The notes beneath the pieces were generated by a model, which saw only the letters and a program-made list of their open reading frames with translations, did not search any database and was not told the DNA's origin. Positions 1 to 12,354 of a DNA stretch of 64,000 nucleotides are shown in pieces. Source of the DNA: Sipunculus nudus (Eukaryota > Annelida > Sipuncula > Golfingiida > Sipunculidae); NCBI GenBank assembly GCA_026874595.1, contig CM049311.1, positions 11,687,676 to 11,751,675 on the forward strand, given 5' to 3'. Each line of letters starts with the position of its first letter. Position 1 is the first letter of the stretch. A program made the translations under genes and the position numbers.

Positions 1-1010
1 AAGAGAGTAAATATATTTCTTGATTTTTACAAAGTGCATTATGTTTGGGCCTTGAACTTAAAACAATTACACAATACTGACATCATTTCTGGCATATGCA
101 TGGCGAATGTATAGAAAAATATGTATATTATATATGATCAAAGTCTGATCAGTGGTCTTGATATTAGGCAATCTTAAAGTGTAACAATGGGGTTTTAATG
201 GAAAAATGAAGTTTTTTCTTAATATCTCAAAGGAATGCAGTCCTAGTGACCAAACTTTTAGTATGGTAGAGGATTTGGGGGACATCTAACTGTATGCAAA
301 TTTAAGGAACTTAGAGCTGAAGCTGGGGAGCTGAGCTCTAGTAAACTGCATAACACTAGCTTGATGTAAACAATATATGACATGGTGCTTTAAAACTTGA
401 ATAAAATCTACAGTTTTTGATCAACTGGTTTCAAATTTTTAGTTTTAACAGTTGAAATGGTAATAAAAACATGCTTTGAAAATTAAATCCAAAGCAGTTA
501 CAGGAAAAAACGTGCCATGGTCAAACTTGGGCAAAATTTAAGGTACCAATTTTATATTTTTGCCAATATTTAAAAAAAATTTTACAGATTTTGATCTAAT
601 TTTTAGTATACAATTAAATTTTGATTATTTAAAGTAGTATTACTGAAAACAAATTCCTACCTTTAACACTTTTGGTCTTAAGTGACAAAATATCTTTCCT
701 CATTCTTTTACAAAGTCCATTATGTTTGGGCCCATAACTTTTTTAAATTAAATAATACTGACTTAATATCTGGCATGTGCATAGGAACCATAAAGAGGAA
801 TATTTTTGGTAAAAATGAAGTAAACCAGATGAGTGGTTTTGATATTAGGCAGTCCTGAAGTGTGAAAATAGATTTCTAATAAAAAATGGAGGTTTTTCCT
901 TAACATCTCGAAGGAACAAAGTCCTATTGACCCAATTTTTGGCATGGTAGGAGATTTTAGGGACATCTAACTGTATGCCGAATTTCAGATTCGTAGGTCC
1001 AACGGTGTCG
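1..1010. repeat. Two direct copies of a dispersed repeat, about 680 bp apart
   Basis: The stretch starting with GCATTATGTTTGGGCC near 38 recurs near 717, followed in both by CAATACTGAC, CTGGCAT and TTGATATTAGGCA. Both end near CATCTAACTGTATGC. No coding sequence. Confidence 0.75.
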
Positions 1011-1014
1011 AAAC

Positions 1015-1140
1015 GTGCCAGTCTTACGGACGGACATCCAGACGGACAGACGGACGGACGGACGGACAGACAGACGGACGGACGACCGACAACGGACCAT
1101 GACTATAGCTCAGATGACTTATAGTCAGCTGAGCTAAAAA
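1015..1140. repeat. GACG/CAGA-rich tract with an AGCTCAGCTGAC-type end
   Basis: An imperfect (GACG)n run at 1030-1090, then a segment ending TTATAGTCAGCTGAGCTAAA. The same terminal motif occurs inverted at 1548 and 57953, suggesting a family end. Confidence 0.75.
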
Positions 1141-1149
1141 CATCTACCC

Positions 1150-1540
1150 TTTTGCTTTGTGAGCATTCTCTCAAGGCAGCAAAAAGAATAGATGATGTCA
1201 CTTGCTCCAACGTTTCCTGGTCTCCATTTGTCTTCTATACAAAAATTGGAAACTACAGTTAAAGAGTACAGTATCAAGAGGTTGGAATGTGAGCCAGGCC
1301 GGTTGAGTTTCAACTATCCAATATCTAAGAAGAAGTTGCAAACATTCAGTGACATCCACAAAAAAAGCAACTAAGGTAACCAGTGACTAGGAAGACCTTT
1401 TCAATAAGGAATTTTATCATGTGAATGCCAAATTTGTAGGTGGTATCCCCATTCAACTATAGCAATTAATGTTCTTCAAAATCAACAAGAAGAAGAAAAA
1501 GGTTAATGATAATATGTCCAGCCATTCCCATGAAATCTAG
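1150..1540 (+). other. Unassigned segment with a 60-codon open frame
   Basis: A plus-strand frame (1192-1374) begins MMSLAPTFPGLHLSSIQKLE. It resembles no family I can name and sits among repeats, so transposon debris is as likely as a gene. Confidence 0.2.
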
Positions 1541-2860
1541 CTCTTGTATGCAGTCAGCTGACCTAAAAATGACTATGCACACTGTACGTCATCTGAGCAA
1601 TAGTGATTTCCCTTTGTCTGTCGTCCGTCCAGCGTTTGGTTGTCTGACCGTCCTGCCGTTAACACAGCGCAAATCGTAACTGTTAGACCTAGAATTTTTT
1701 AGCAGTACATCCTGGGAGATCCATGCAAAAACTCAAAGGAAACCAACAATAGGTCTCTGTTACCCATATCCTCTGAGCTATGGGTCTTGTAAGTACCCCC
1801 CCCCCCCCCAATATAATAATTAACAATTTGATGCAAAAGCTTCAGTAACTGAATAACTGTTGCATTGGTCCCCATGATTCATTGCATGCATACTAATCAT
1901 TGTTTCATCAGTTCCTGCAGACTGTTGGTGCCACCTATTTTTTTAATTTTCATGCATTTTTTTTTCTTTTTTTTTTTAAAACATTCAAATCAAGCGGTCG
2001 TCCATTTATAGGGCACAAATCGTAACCGTTAGACCTAGAATCTTCTTATTTAAAATCCAGGAAAGTCCAAATAAAAATCTCCAAAGAAAATGAGGTCTCT
2101 GTTACCCATATCCTCTGAGCTAAAGGACTCGTAATTTCCCTCCAGAATTATTAAAATGTTTTATTATGAAACTGTCAGGCTGAATGGTTTAATTTTTCAC
2201 AATAATTATCCTAGGGTAGGGTTCTTTCAACTGTATAAGAATAGATTGCAAGATTTTGTCTGTATCTATAAATAACTTTGCATACTTCCAACTTTTTCAT
2301 ACTTGGCAACAGTCCAAGTCTCGTCTGGGTCTATTTATAGCTTTGGCAGACTGCCAACTGTAACAGATGTTGCAACAGATCAAGAGTTCACTCAGTGCAG
2401 CCAGGTACAGGTCTCGAGTTCATTTAGTACAGTAGTTTGACCTGCCAATTTTCTTTGCTTGACTTTGGGCAACTGCCTGTCTTGGCTGAGATCATTCAGC
2501 CCAGTGCACCTGATTCAAGAGAAGTTTTTTTTATATAACACAATCATATTGTGCATATCTATACATATCGGATAGCTTCGTTGTATACAAGAGTAGTGTT
2601 GCTACCTACAATTGTTTTTGCACAAAGGTATGTTCCTGCTTGTTTATCCCTAGAACTTTTATATTCAGCTTGAAATTTTAGCATATGTGTACATACGTGG
2701 TTTTTAAAATGTTTAGTACTTGCATTGTACTTGAATAGTAAAGGTCAAGCATATTATCCTGGAAGCATTATCCCTGATGTATATCCCATTAAACAGGTAA
2801 GCATTTGGCGTGTAGGCCTTGTTTCGAATTTTCACTGGCACCATTAGTCTTCAGGAAATA
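1540..2860 (+). repeat. Composite dispersed repeat, homologous to 57180-58960
   Basis: Shared blocks in the same orientation include CTCAGTGCAGCCAGGTACAG, TATACAAGA, a GCAACTGCC...AGCCC(A/C)ATGCA-type region, and a GTAGGCCTTGTT end. Short poly-C and poly-T runs are included. No coding sequence. Confidence 0.75.
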
Positions 2861-2880
2861 ATGAAACACTATTTTATAAA

Positions 2881-3265
2881 TTGCGAAAAAAAGTGCGTAC
2901 ATGTGTATTTGTCATGAAAATTTATATTTTTCATGAAATTTTCTATGTTCAGGAGCCGTAGAACGGTCGAAATAGGTCAACTGGGACGAAACGCGAACTG
3001 TTTCTGAAACTGGTCAATATCTGACCACACACCAAAAATCAGGGCAATATCTGCAGGCATTGCGAAAAAAAAGTCTGTACATGTGTATTTGTCATGAAAA
3101 TTTATATTTTTCATGGAAATTTCTAAGTTTAGGAGCCGTAAAACTGTCAAAAGTAGGTCAACCGGGACGAAACGTGAACTCGATCTGTAACTGGTCATTA
3201 TCTGCCCACACACCAAAAATCAGGCCAATATCTGCAGGCATTGCGAAAAAAAGTCTGTACAACTG
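2881..3265. repeat. About 180-bp tandem repeat, two copies and a partial third
   Basis: Units start with TTGCGAAAAAAAGT at 2881, 3060 and 3241 and include CATGTGTATTTGTCATGAAA and GGTCAAC(T/C)GGGACGAAACG. Confidence 0.85.
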
Positions 3266-3342
3266 TTTGATTTTGGAATGACTGAAGGACGGACATGGGT
3301 AATAATATGTCCCGGCCAATTTGTGGCGGGGGCATAAAAATA

Positions 3343-4470
3343 AGATTGTCAATCTAATCAACATAAATGTGCCATTTTGATCTCAGTTATAGAAATTTAT
3401 TCAGATTTTTGCAAAGAGTCTCATTTAATATGCAAATTTCATTTGTATATTTAGTAAATATCTATTCTGCTGTGGAAATAACATAGAAAACCATGGATAA
3501 TTACACGCTTACAAAATCATCCATTTAATTATTGTAGACAATAAGAGATAAAGTGATAGATAAATCACGAACACTGTCTTTATAATAGTGTCTCATGTAT
3601 ATTCATTAAGATGCAAATATTATGAATATCGATGAGGATCTAATATAAATGTGTTGTACCCTTTATTTTCTTCCAAGCAATGTAAAGTTCATGCTGAAAG
3701 TTTTTATTTTATTAAAAAAAAATAGGATAGTAAATCTATTCAACATAAATATGCCATTTTGATATAAATTATAGCAATATATTCAGATTTATGCAAAGAG
3801 TCTCATTTAATATGCAAATTTCATTTGTATATTTAGTAAATATATTCTGCTGTGGAAATAACATAGAAAACCATGGATAATTACACGCTTACAAAATCAT
3901 TTATTTAAATATTGTAGACAATAACAGATGCAGTGATAAATAAATAAAGAACATTGTTATTATAATAGTGTCTCATGTATATTTATTAAGATACAAATAT
4001 TATGAATATCGATGAGGATCTAATATAAATGTGTTGTACACTTAATTTTCTTCCCAGCAATGTAAAGTTATGCTGAAAGTGTTGATTTAATAAAAAAAAA
4101 AGGATTGTAAATCTGTTGAACATAAATGTTCCATTTTGATCTAAATCATAAAAATTTATGCAAATTTATGCAAATGGTCTCATTTAATATGCAAATTTTG
4201 CTTGTGTATTTGGTAAATATATATTCTGCCGTGAAAATTACATAGAAAAACATGGATACTTACATGCTTTAAAATTATTCATTCGACATACCTCAGACAA
4301 TAACAGATGCAATGACAGATAAATCAAGAACACTGTCATTATGGTAGTGTCCAATGAATATTCATTAAGATGCAAATAAGATGAATAATGATAACTATCA
4401 AACATATATGTATTGCATATTACATTTCCTATCCATTAAGGTAAAGTTTAAGCTAAAAGTGTTTATTTGA
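3343..4470. repeat. About 380-bp tandem repeat, three copies
   Basis: Copies begin near 3343, 3725 and 4103 with ATAAATGTGCCATTTTGAT-like sequence, then TCATTTAATATGCAAATTT. The third copy is the most diverged. Confidence 0.85.
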
Positions 4471-4985
4471 TAAAAAACTGAGGACTGTGAACATATGTTT
4501 GGGGTAAACATTTGAATTTTTACTAAAAAAATTAGCATATATTTGCATACAGATAATTATGCAAATTATTTTGTGGGTAGAAAATATTATTAAAAATAAA
4601 TATCTTTCTTCTGACGCATGTTGGCGTTTATTTCATCCTTTTATACACAAAACTAACAAAGTTATGGCCTTCTTTGTAAATTTCATAATTACTGCAAAAA
4701 TTACCATGGTTACCATGGAAACAGGCTCATATTTCATAGAAAGCTACCACTCCTAAACTGCTATCATGCATTTTTGTAATCTATAGATCAATGTCTTTAA
4801 AAAAAATAATGATAGCAATTGCCCCTCTTTTGGTACCAACAGGCCTTATTTTCAGGGTTTGGCTGATAGACTATTAGTTAAGGAAGAGAGGCCAAATTTA
4901 TTTGCACCAAGGACAGAGAGAGGGACATGCATAATTAATTGTTGAAAAAAAGTTATGAATTACTTGAACTGTTTCCTGCAAACAA
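4470..4985. other. AT-rich segment, nothing recognised
   Basis: No repeats beyond short ones and no plausible exon. Confidence 0.5.
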
Positions 4986-4997
4986 ATTAAAACGTAC

Positions 4998-5200
4998 CTG
5001 ATTTGGGAATCAAGCCTACTTTAAGCGAGTTTTTCGTCATCAGCAGAGACTGGACATGGCAGAGAACCGTGATGACGTCACAATAGAGCGTTGCTTTCTG
5101 AGGAGGCACCCAAAACAAGTGACGTAAAAACCAAGTGCCGCATTTTTTTTCAGTGAGTTCACAATCGTCTCGTGCACGCACACTGCGCAGAATCGGACTC
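4998..5200 (-). promoter_or_regulatory. Possible orphan promoter/first exon on the minus strand
   Basis: Contains a perfect CRE, TGACGTCA (5073-5080), and TGACGTAA (5120-5127), within a stretch richer in CpG than its flanks (GTGCACGCACACTGCGCAG). On the minus strand AATCAG at 4998 is followed by the strong donor gtacgt. It could be the start of a gene lying left of this window. No downstream exon is visible here. Confidence 0.3.
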
Positions 5201-5299
5201 TCTTGAGTACTACTCTGCTGTTTAGGGATTGTGTTGGAGTAAAAAATCTTATCCCTTCAAGGCACCTAAATACACCAGCGGTTTAAGTATAACTATGAT

Positions 5300-6010
5300 G
5301 AAGAGAACAATGTGGTCCGTTCAAGGGTTGGACAGGAATTGTTTCACGGTAAATTACATCAACATGGGCGTTTCTGTGGTGAGGAATTTTCGGAATATGT
5401 AGTATTTCGTAAGCACACGCATGTGAAATGTGAACAGGTGTTTTCTTGAAATGTAAAACATTTTAATTTTGAAGTTTGACAGTTGAGTCAAGATATCCCG
5501 TTTGTGCCAAAACATTCGTTTCGAGAAGAAACAATCTCTGGCGGAAGGTTGTCTGCACGCACTTCACTGTAACAACATATCCACATACCTGAAGGATAAA
5601 CGTTGGACATTGCTAAGTATCCCTGCGATCGCGATATTTAAACTTTTCTGGACAGAGAGTGGGCTATAGATTTTCACATCATATTATTGGTGTACAGACA
5701 ATTCACCTTCTACAATGTATATACCAAAACATTTCAAGGGGTCTCACGTGTAGGCTATATAAAAGGGATGAAAATGCCGTAAGCATCACAGTTTCATAAA
5801 TAATTTTTGCAGAAGTAGTGTTATCCCCAGGTTGCCGTCAAAATTGAACACCATCTTTAAATCAGGTTTTGAAGTGAACAGATGATTCTTTTAGATTTGT
5901 ACAAAGATAGGCATTTTGAATTTACACTGTAATTAATTCGTTTAGGGATATACATAGCCTGAAAGACCGTGGACGTTGAACTTGCAATTAAACTGTAAAT
6001 ATTTCAGCAT
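5300..6010. other. Unassigned sequence left of the duplication
   Basis: No open frame, tandem repeat or recognised element. Confidence 0.4.
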
Positions 6011-6021
6011 GCCCACCCCTC

Positions 6022-6056
6022 CCCCCCCCCCCCCCAAAAAAAAAAAAAAAACCCAA
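6022..6056. repeat. Poly-C/poly-A homopolymer junction
   Basis: About 15 C followed by about 17 A, interrupted once by CCC. Homopolymer length is unreliable in most assemblies. Confidence 0.85.
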
Positions 6057-6060
6057 AAAA

Positions 6061-9000
6061 CTAGACGACCATAGGTCGAACGCTTGCCGGAAATTGGAAA
6101 TGAAACACAGACGGACAGACAGAACATATTGTCGGTTTTCTATCAATGAAATGACTCTCAGGGCCATTGCTGAGAATATGTGGATCGTAGAATGACATAC
6201 GAGACAAAAGAACAGGCAAGCAGACAAAGCTGACAACAAAAGACGAACAGACAGACATACTGACTTTGTGAGACAAGTTTGACACCAGATGACTTAACCT
6301 AGTTATGGAGAAGATTCAAAGGAAGAAAATGAGTTATATTTTATGTAATCTAGATTAATAGTTTTGGAGGTATGGCGAATTAATGATATACTTGGGAGGT
6401 TCGACTATAGTGCCCTCTAGCGGACATATTCCGAAGACGACAAATGCGTTTCGTATTATAAGTGTATGACATGAGATGTCCCAGTTTCAAAAGGATTCCA
6501 TCAAAGCTGTGGACTGTAGAATGCTATATGTAAGGCGTAAGAACCAGCAAGCAGGCGACTTTGAGGATAACGGACAAACAGATGGACACACTGACAAAGT
6601 GACAGAAGATTGAAATCAGATGCCTTAATAAAGTTATGGAGAAGACTCAAAGGAAGAAAATAAGCTATAGTTTATGTAACTGAGGCTTTGGGTGTAGAGA
6701 TATGGCCAATAAAATGGTATGGTAGTGAGGGTCGTGTGCAGCGCCCACTAGTGGCCATATCCGGAAAATGAAAAATTTATTTGAGATATTAGTGTAAGAC
6801 ATAAGGTGTAATAGTTTCAATAAGGATTCCGTTAAAACTGTGGCCTATAGAATGCTATATGTGAGACGCAAGAACCAGCAAGCAGGTGAATTTGAGGACA
6901 ACTGACAAACAGACGGACACACTGACAAAGTGACTCAAGATTGAGTCCAGATGACTACTCCAGCTTATGGAGTAGACTCAAAGGAAGAAAAAAGCTACAG
7001 TATATGTAACTGAGGTTTATAGCTTTGGAGATATTGCCAAAGCATGTTATGTTTGGAGAGGTTCGAGTTCAGTGCCCCCCTGGCGGCCATATCTGGATAA
7101 TGAAAAATCAATTTCGAGGTATTAGTGTTAGACTTAAGACGAAATAGTTTCAAAAGTATTCTTTCAAAACTGTGGCCTATAGAATGCTATATGTGAGGCT
7201 TAAAATTTTGGAGATATGGCCAAAATATGATATGTTGGGGAGGTTTGCATCCAGCGCCCCCTAGCGGCCCTATCCAAAAATGAAAAAAAAAAATTTGAGA
7301 TACTAGGGTAAGATTTGAAATATATCAGTTTTAAAAGAATTCCTGCAAAACTGTGGCCTCCAGGGTAAGATTAATGAAATCTCGAAATATCTTGTTTGAT
7401 GAGATATCTTACGAGATATTGCCAGACTTTTAATAAAATCATGTAGAACTTAACGATGCTACCAAATGCAAAAAACTAGACCTCTCTAGCATTAAAACTG
7501 ACAAATTAGTCCATTGATTTTCAAATATGATAATTTTCCCCCTGAAAATGTGTTACCATGGAAACGGCAAATTTGAGTCAGGTACCCGCCAAAAGAAAGG
7601 CCATTGGATGACAATTAAAATGAGCTATAGTTCAAGTAGATATGACTAATAGTTACAAAGATATGAAGAAAAACCCGTTTTGTATACTTTTGATGACCTC
7701 GACCTCGGACCTATTTGGACCAAAAACAATAGGGCACCTAGAATTTTTGTTGTCCACCATCTCTGAAAGTTTCAAGGTGTTTGTGGGAAAATTGTGGCCA
7801 GGAGAGTGCAGACAAACAAACAAACTAGACGACCACAGGTCGAACGCTTGCCGGAAATCGGAAGTGAAACACAGACGGACAGACAGAACATTTTGTCGGT
7901 TTTCTATCAATGGAATGACTCTCAGGGCCATTGCTGAGAATATGTGGCCAGTAGATTGACATATGAGACAAAAGACAGGCAAGCAGACAAAGCCGACAAC
8001 AAAAGACGAACAGACAGACATACTGACTTTGTGAGACAAGATTGACACCAGATGACTTAACCTAGTTATGGAGAAGATTCAAAGGAAGAAAATGAGTTAT
8101 AATTTATGTAATTTAGATTAATAGTTTTGGAGGTATGGCGAATTAATGATATATACTTGGGAGGTTCGACTGTAGCGCCCTCTAGCGGACATATTCCAAA
8201 AACGACAAACGCGGTTCTTATTATTAGAGTATGACATGAGATGTCCCAGTTTCAAAAGGATTCCGTCAAAGCTGTGGCCTGTAGAATGCTATATGTAAGG
8301 CGTAAGAACCAGCAAGCAGGCGACTTTGAGGATAACGGACAAACAGATGGACACACTGAGAAAGTGACAGAAGATTGAAACCACATGCATTAATCAGGTT
8401 ATGGAGAAGACTCAAAGGAAGAAAATAAGCTATAGTTTATGTAACTGAGGCTTTGGGTGTAGAGATATGGCCAATACAATGGTATGTGTGTGAGGGTTGT
8501 GTGCAGCGCCCACTAGTGGCCATATCCGGAAAATGAAAAATTTATTTCGAGATATTAGTGTAAGACATAAGGTGTAATAGTTTCAAAAGGATTCCATCAA
8601 AACTGTGGCTATATGTGAGACGCAAGAACCAGCAAGCAGGCGAATTCGAGAACAACTGACAAACAGACAGACACACTGACAAAGTGACTCGAGATTGAGT
8701 CCAGATGGCTACTCCAAGGTATGCAGAAGACTCAAAGGAAGAAAAAAGCTACAGTTTATATAACTGAGGTTTATAGTTTTGGAGATATTGCCAAAGCATG
8801 ATATGTTGGGAGAGGTTCGAGTTCAGCGCCCCCTAGCGGCCATATCCAGAAAATGAAAAATTGGTTTCGAGATATTAGTGTAAGACTTAAGATGTAATAG
8901 TTTCAAAAGGATTCTTTCAAAACTGTTCCCTTTAGAATGCTATATGTGAGACGCAAGAGCAAGCAGGCGAATTTGAGGACAACGATCAAACAGACAGACA

Positions 9001-9712
9001 CACTGACAAAGTGACACAAAATTGTGACCAGATGACTACACCAGGTTATGGAGAAGACTCAGAGGAAGAAAATAAGCTATAGTTTATGTAATTGAGGCTT
9101 ATAATTTTGGAGATATGGCCAAAATATATGATGTTGGGGAGGTTCGCATCCAGCGCCCCCTAGCGGCCCTATCCAAAAAAATGAAAAAAACAAATTTGAA
9201 ATACGAGGGTAAGACTTGAAATATATCAGTTTTAAAAAAATTCCTGCAAAACTGTGGCCTCCAGGGCAAGATTAATGAAATCTCGAAATATCTCGTTTGA
9301 TGAGCTATCTTACGAGATATTGCCAGACTTTTAATAAAATCATGTAGTATTAAACGAATGCAACCTAATGGAAAAAACTAGACCTCTCTAGCATTAAAAC
9401 TGACAAATTAGTCCATTGATTTTCAAATATGATAATTTTCCCCCGAAAATGTGTTACCATGGAAACGGCAAATTTGAGTCAAGTACCCACCAGAAAAAAG
9501 GCCATTGGATGACGATTAAAATGAGCTATAGTTCAAGTAGATACGACTAACAGTTACAAAGATATGAAGAAAAACCTGTTTTGTATACTTTTGATGACCT
9601 CGACCTTGGACCTTTTTGGGCCAAAAAAATAGGGCACCTAGAATTTTGGTTGCCCATCATATCTGAAAGTTTCAAGGTGATTGTGGCAAAATTGTGGGCA
9701 GGAGAGTGCTAA
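6061..9712. repeat. Tandem duplication of a 1.8-kb block built from about 330-bp subunits
   Basis: Copy 1 (6061-7824) and copy 2 (7825 to about 9712) both start CTAGACGACCA(T/C)AGGTCGAA and end with a TGACCTCGACCT...GGGCACCTAGAATTTT block. Subunits marked by ACTCAAAGGAAGAAAA start near 6316, 6648 and 6970 in copy 1, with a truncated fourth near 7190. In copy 2 they start near 8078, 8410, 8730 and 9058. Each subunit carries one motif like GCGCCCCCTAGCGG. Short open frames inside are repeat artefacts. Confidence 0.85.
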
Positions 9713-10125
9713 ATGTCAGAAAGAACAAAATTGACAACAACCCTGAAACAGACAGACATACTGACAAGGTGACACAAGGCCAACAAAGGTTGATCATACC
9801 AGGATATGGGCAATGGAAAGACGAACAAAATGGGGTAAGAATGAGGTTGATACGACAATTTTTGACCAAGTTTTGAGGAAAATAAGGTTTCAAGGATTTT
9901 CGATGGCCTTGACCTTGACCTTTAACCTATTTTAACCAAAAACAATAGGGCACCAAGAAATTCTCCATCATCTCTGAAAGTTTCAAGGTGATTGTGGCAA
10001 AATTGTGGCCAGGACAGTGCAGACAAACAAACCAACAAACAGACAGACAGACAGACAGACAAACAGAAATACGCAACTGACCAACATGCTTGCCGAAATC
10101 TTTGAATTCGGCAAGCAACAAACTA
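9713..10125. repeat. CAGA-rich dispersed repeat ending in a hairpin and CTAG
   Basis: Contains TGACCTTTAACCTATTTTAA, a (CAGA)n run at 10037-10058, then CTTGCCGAA...TTCGGCAAG (9-bp stem) followed by CAACAAACTAG. Confidence 0.7.
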
Positions 10126-11000
10126 GCTGCAAAAGTCGCCGTGTTATCAGCATTTACGTGAAATCATGTTTTTTTCTCGCTTGACGAGATATAGTACGAG
10201 ATTTGGCAAGACGAGCAGTTTTATTATGTCAAGACGGCCAAACGTTACGAAATGGCGAAAACTAGATCCGTCTAGCTGTAAAAGTCGCCGAGTTATAAGC
10301 ATTTCCGTGTACTCTCGTGTTTTCTCGTTTGACGAGATATGGTGCAGGATTTGGCCAGTCTTGTAGATTTGTCATATCAAACTCTCTAAATGTTATGAAA
10401 TGGCGAAAACTACATCTGTCTAGCTGTAAAAGTTGCCGAGTTATTAGCATTTCTGTGAAATCTCCTTTTTTATTGTTTGACGAGATATGGTGCGAGATTT
10501 GGCCAGTCTTGCAGGTTTGTCATGTCAAGCCGTCCAAATGTTAATGAATGCCAAAAACTAGACCTGTCTAGCCGTGAAAGTCGCCGACTTATATGCATTT
10601 CTGTGAAATCTCGTTTTTCCACATTTGACCAGATGTAGTGCGAGATTTCGCCAAGTATCGCAGTTTTACTATGTCAAGTTGGCCAAATGTTACCAAATGC
10701 CAAAAACTAGACCTGAGTAGCTGTAAAAGTCACCTAGTTATAAACATTTCCATGATATCTTGTTTTTTTCTCGCTTGACGAGATATGGTGCGAGATTTGG
10801 CCTGATTTCTTTTCTGGCGTGTCAAGCTGGTCATATGTTATGAAATGCCGAAAACTAGACCTGTGTAGCTGTAAAAGTCGCCGAGTTATAAGCATTTCCG
10901 TGAAATCTCGTTTTTTCTCGTTTGACGATAAACCGAGCGAAATTTGACGAAACTTGCAATTGAATGACTTAGAACAAAGGGGAAGCAGCCTTATGCAAAA
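10126..11000. repeat. About 148-bp tandem array, six copies
   Basis: Units begin near 10126, 10262, 10407, 10558, 10705 and 10856 with CTAG(A/C)...CTGTAAAAGTCGCCGAGTTA. They contain an inverted pair AAATCTCG...CGAGATTT, so each unit can form a hairpin. Diverged relatives occur near 7380, 9285 and 11340. Confidence 0.85.
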
Positions 11001-12000
11001 AACTAGACCCTTGAAACATAAATATTATGCGTGATAGAAGCCAAAAACTGCATATTTTCAGATCGTCAAGTTTAACCCACAAATTTGGTAACCATGGTAA
11101 CGGCAGCACAAAGCTACATGTGCGGAGGAATAAGCCAATGTTCCTAGTTTAAGATACAACGATAAAAATTGTGCCATGTTTAAAATTATTTTAGATATTG
11201 CAGAAAAATGATATGTTACAGTGTTTCAGGTACCACGCCCCCTGGTGGCTATTTCCAAAAAATGAAAATCTGATTTCGAGATATTTATAAATAACACAAA
11301 ATATATCAATTTCAAAGCCATTGATAAAAAAATGCAACCTGTAGGTCATATTTAATGAAATCTCGAAGACTCTCGTTTGACGAGAAACGGTGCGAGATTT
11401 TGCAAGATTTTTGATTGGATCACCGAGAGCTCACCAAGGGCTACAAGATGCAAAAAAATTGAACTCTCCAGCATAAAAACTGACACAGTTAGAAGCTGAA
11501 AACCGCATATTTTCAAAATTCAAAAGTTTTACCCCAAAAATAGAGAAATCTGGCAATAGCGCACTTTGGCACCTATGCGCAAAAATAAGCCCATGGACCC
11601 CAGTTGAAGGTGCTGTGATGGAAATGGCCCAATGTTTAATAGTTCTGGAGGTATAGCACCAAAACAAATTTTCATGTTTTTTCATCTGCAACGCCCCCTG
11701 GCGGCCATTTCCAAAATCTGAAAAAACAATTTCGAGATATTCTTGTGTTACATAAAATATCTCAGAATCAGTACGATTGCTGCAAATTTGAAAAATATCA
11801 GGAAATTCCATGATTTCTCCCCAAAATTGCGTAACCATGGTAACAGCAAACTTAAGTAAGCTACATGTCAAAAGAAAGGCCAGGTGATGACGAAAAAAAT
11901 GAGCTATTGCAGAAGTGGATAAAACTATTTATGGCGAAGTTATAGTGCAAAAACCGTTAACCATACCTGTCGTGACCTTGACCTTGACCTTTGACCTATT
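11000..12000. repeat. Diverged relatives of the neighbouring arrays
   Basis: Contains ACGCCCCCTGGTGG (11235-11248) and ACGCCCCCTGGCGG (11691-11704), two CCATGGTAACGGCA-type stretches, and near 11967 a TGACCTTGACCTTTGACC run of nuclear-receptor-like half-sites. The 146-codon minus-strand frame (11431-11871) runs through these repeats and is not credible as a gene. Confidence 0.6.
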
Positions 12001-12310
12001 TTAACCAAAAACAATAGGGCACCTAGAAATTATGTTTTTCATCATCGCTGTAAGTTTCAAGGTGATTGTGGCAAAATTGTGGCCAGGAGAGTGCAGACAA
12101 ATAAACAGACAAACAGACAAACAGACATGCGCAACTGAGCAATATGCTTGCCGAAATCTTTGATTCCGGCAAGCAACAAACAGACATACACAACTGACCA
12201 ATATGCTTGCCGAAATCTTTGAGACCGGCAAGCAACAAACAGACAGACACACAGACATATGCAACTGACCAATATGCTTGCCGAAATCTTTGATTCCAGC
12301 AAGCAAAAAT
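12000..12310. repeat. About 62-bp tandem units with a CTTGCCGAAATCTTTGA hairpin
   Basis: Three units near 12147, 12205 and 12270, each CTTGCCGAAATCTTTGA plus a variable two to three bases and (C)CGGCAAG, separated by AACAGACAGACA-like spacers. They are related to the hairpin at 10088-10114. Confidence 0.8.
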
Positions 12311-12354
12311 CTTTCAGTCAGACAGTCAGTGTTATATTTAAAATTTTCTGTTAT

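Noticed and set aside
7653-8048. 131-codon minus-strand frame rich in SVCL
   Set aside because: It is the translation of CAGACAGACA-type simple repeats, also seen at 6061 and 12001, and not a protein-coding gene.
11431-11871. 146-codon minus-strand open frame
   Set aside because: It runs through repeats related to the neighbouring arrays, including a CTCF-like word and CCATGGTAAC stretches, and shows no domain; the open frame is a by-product of the repeat.
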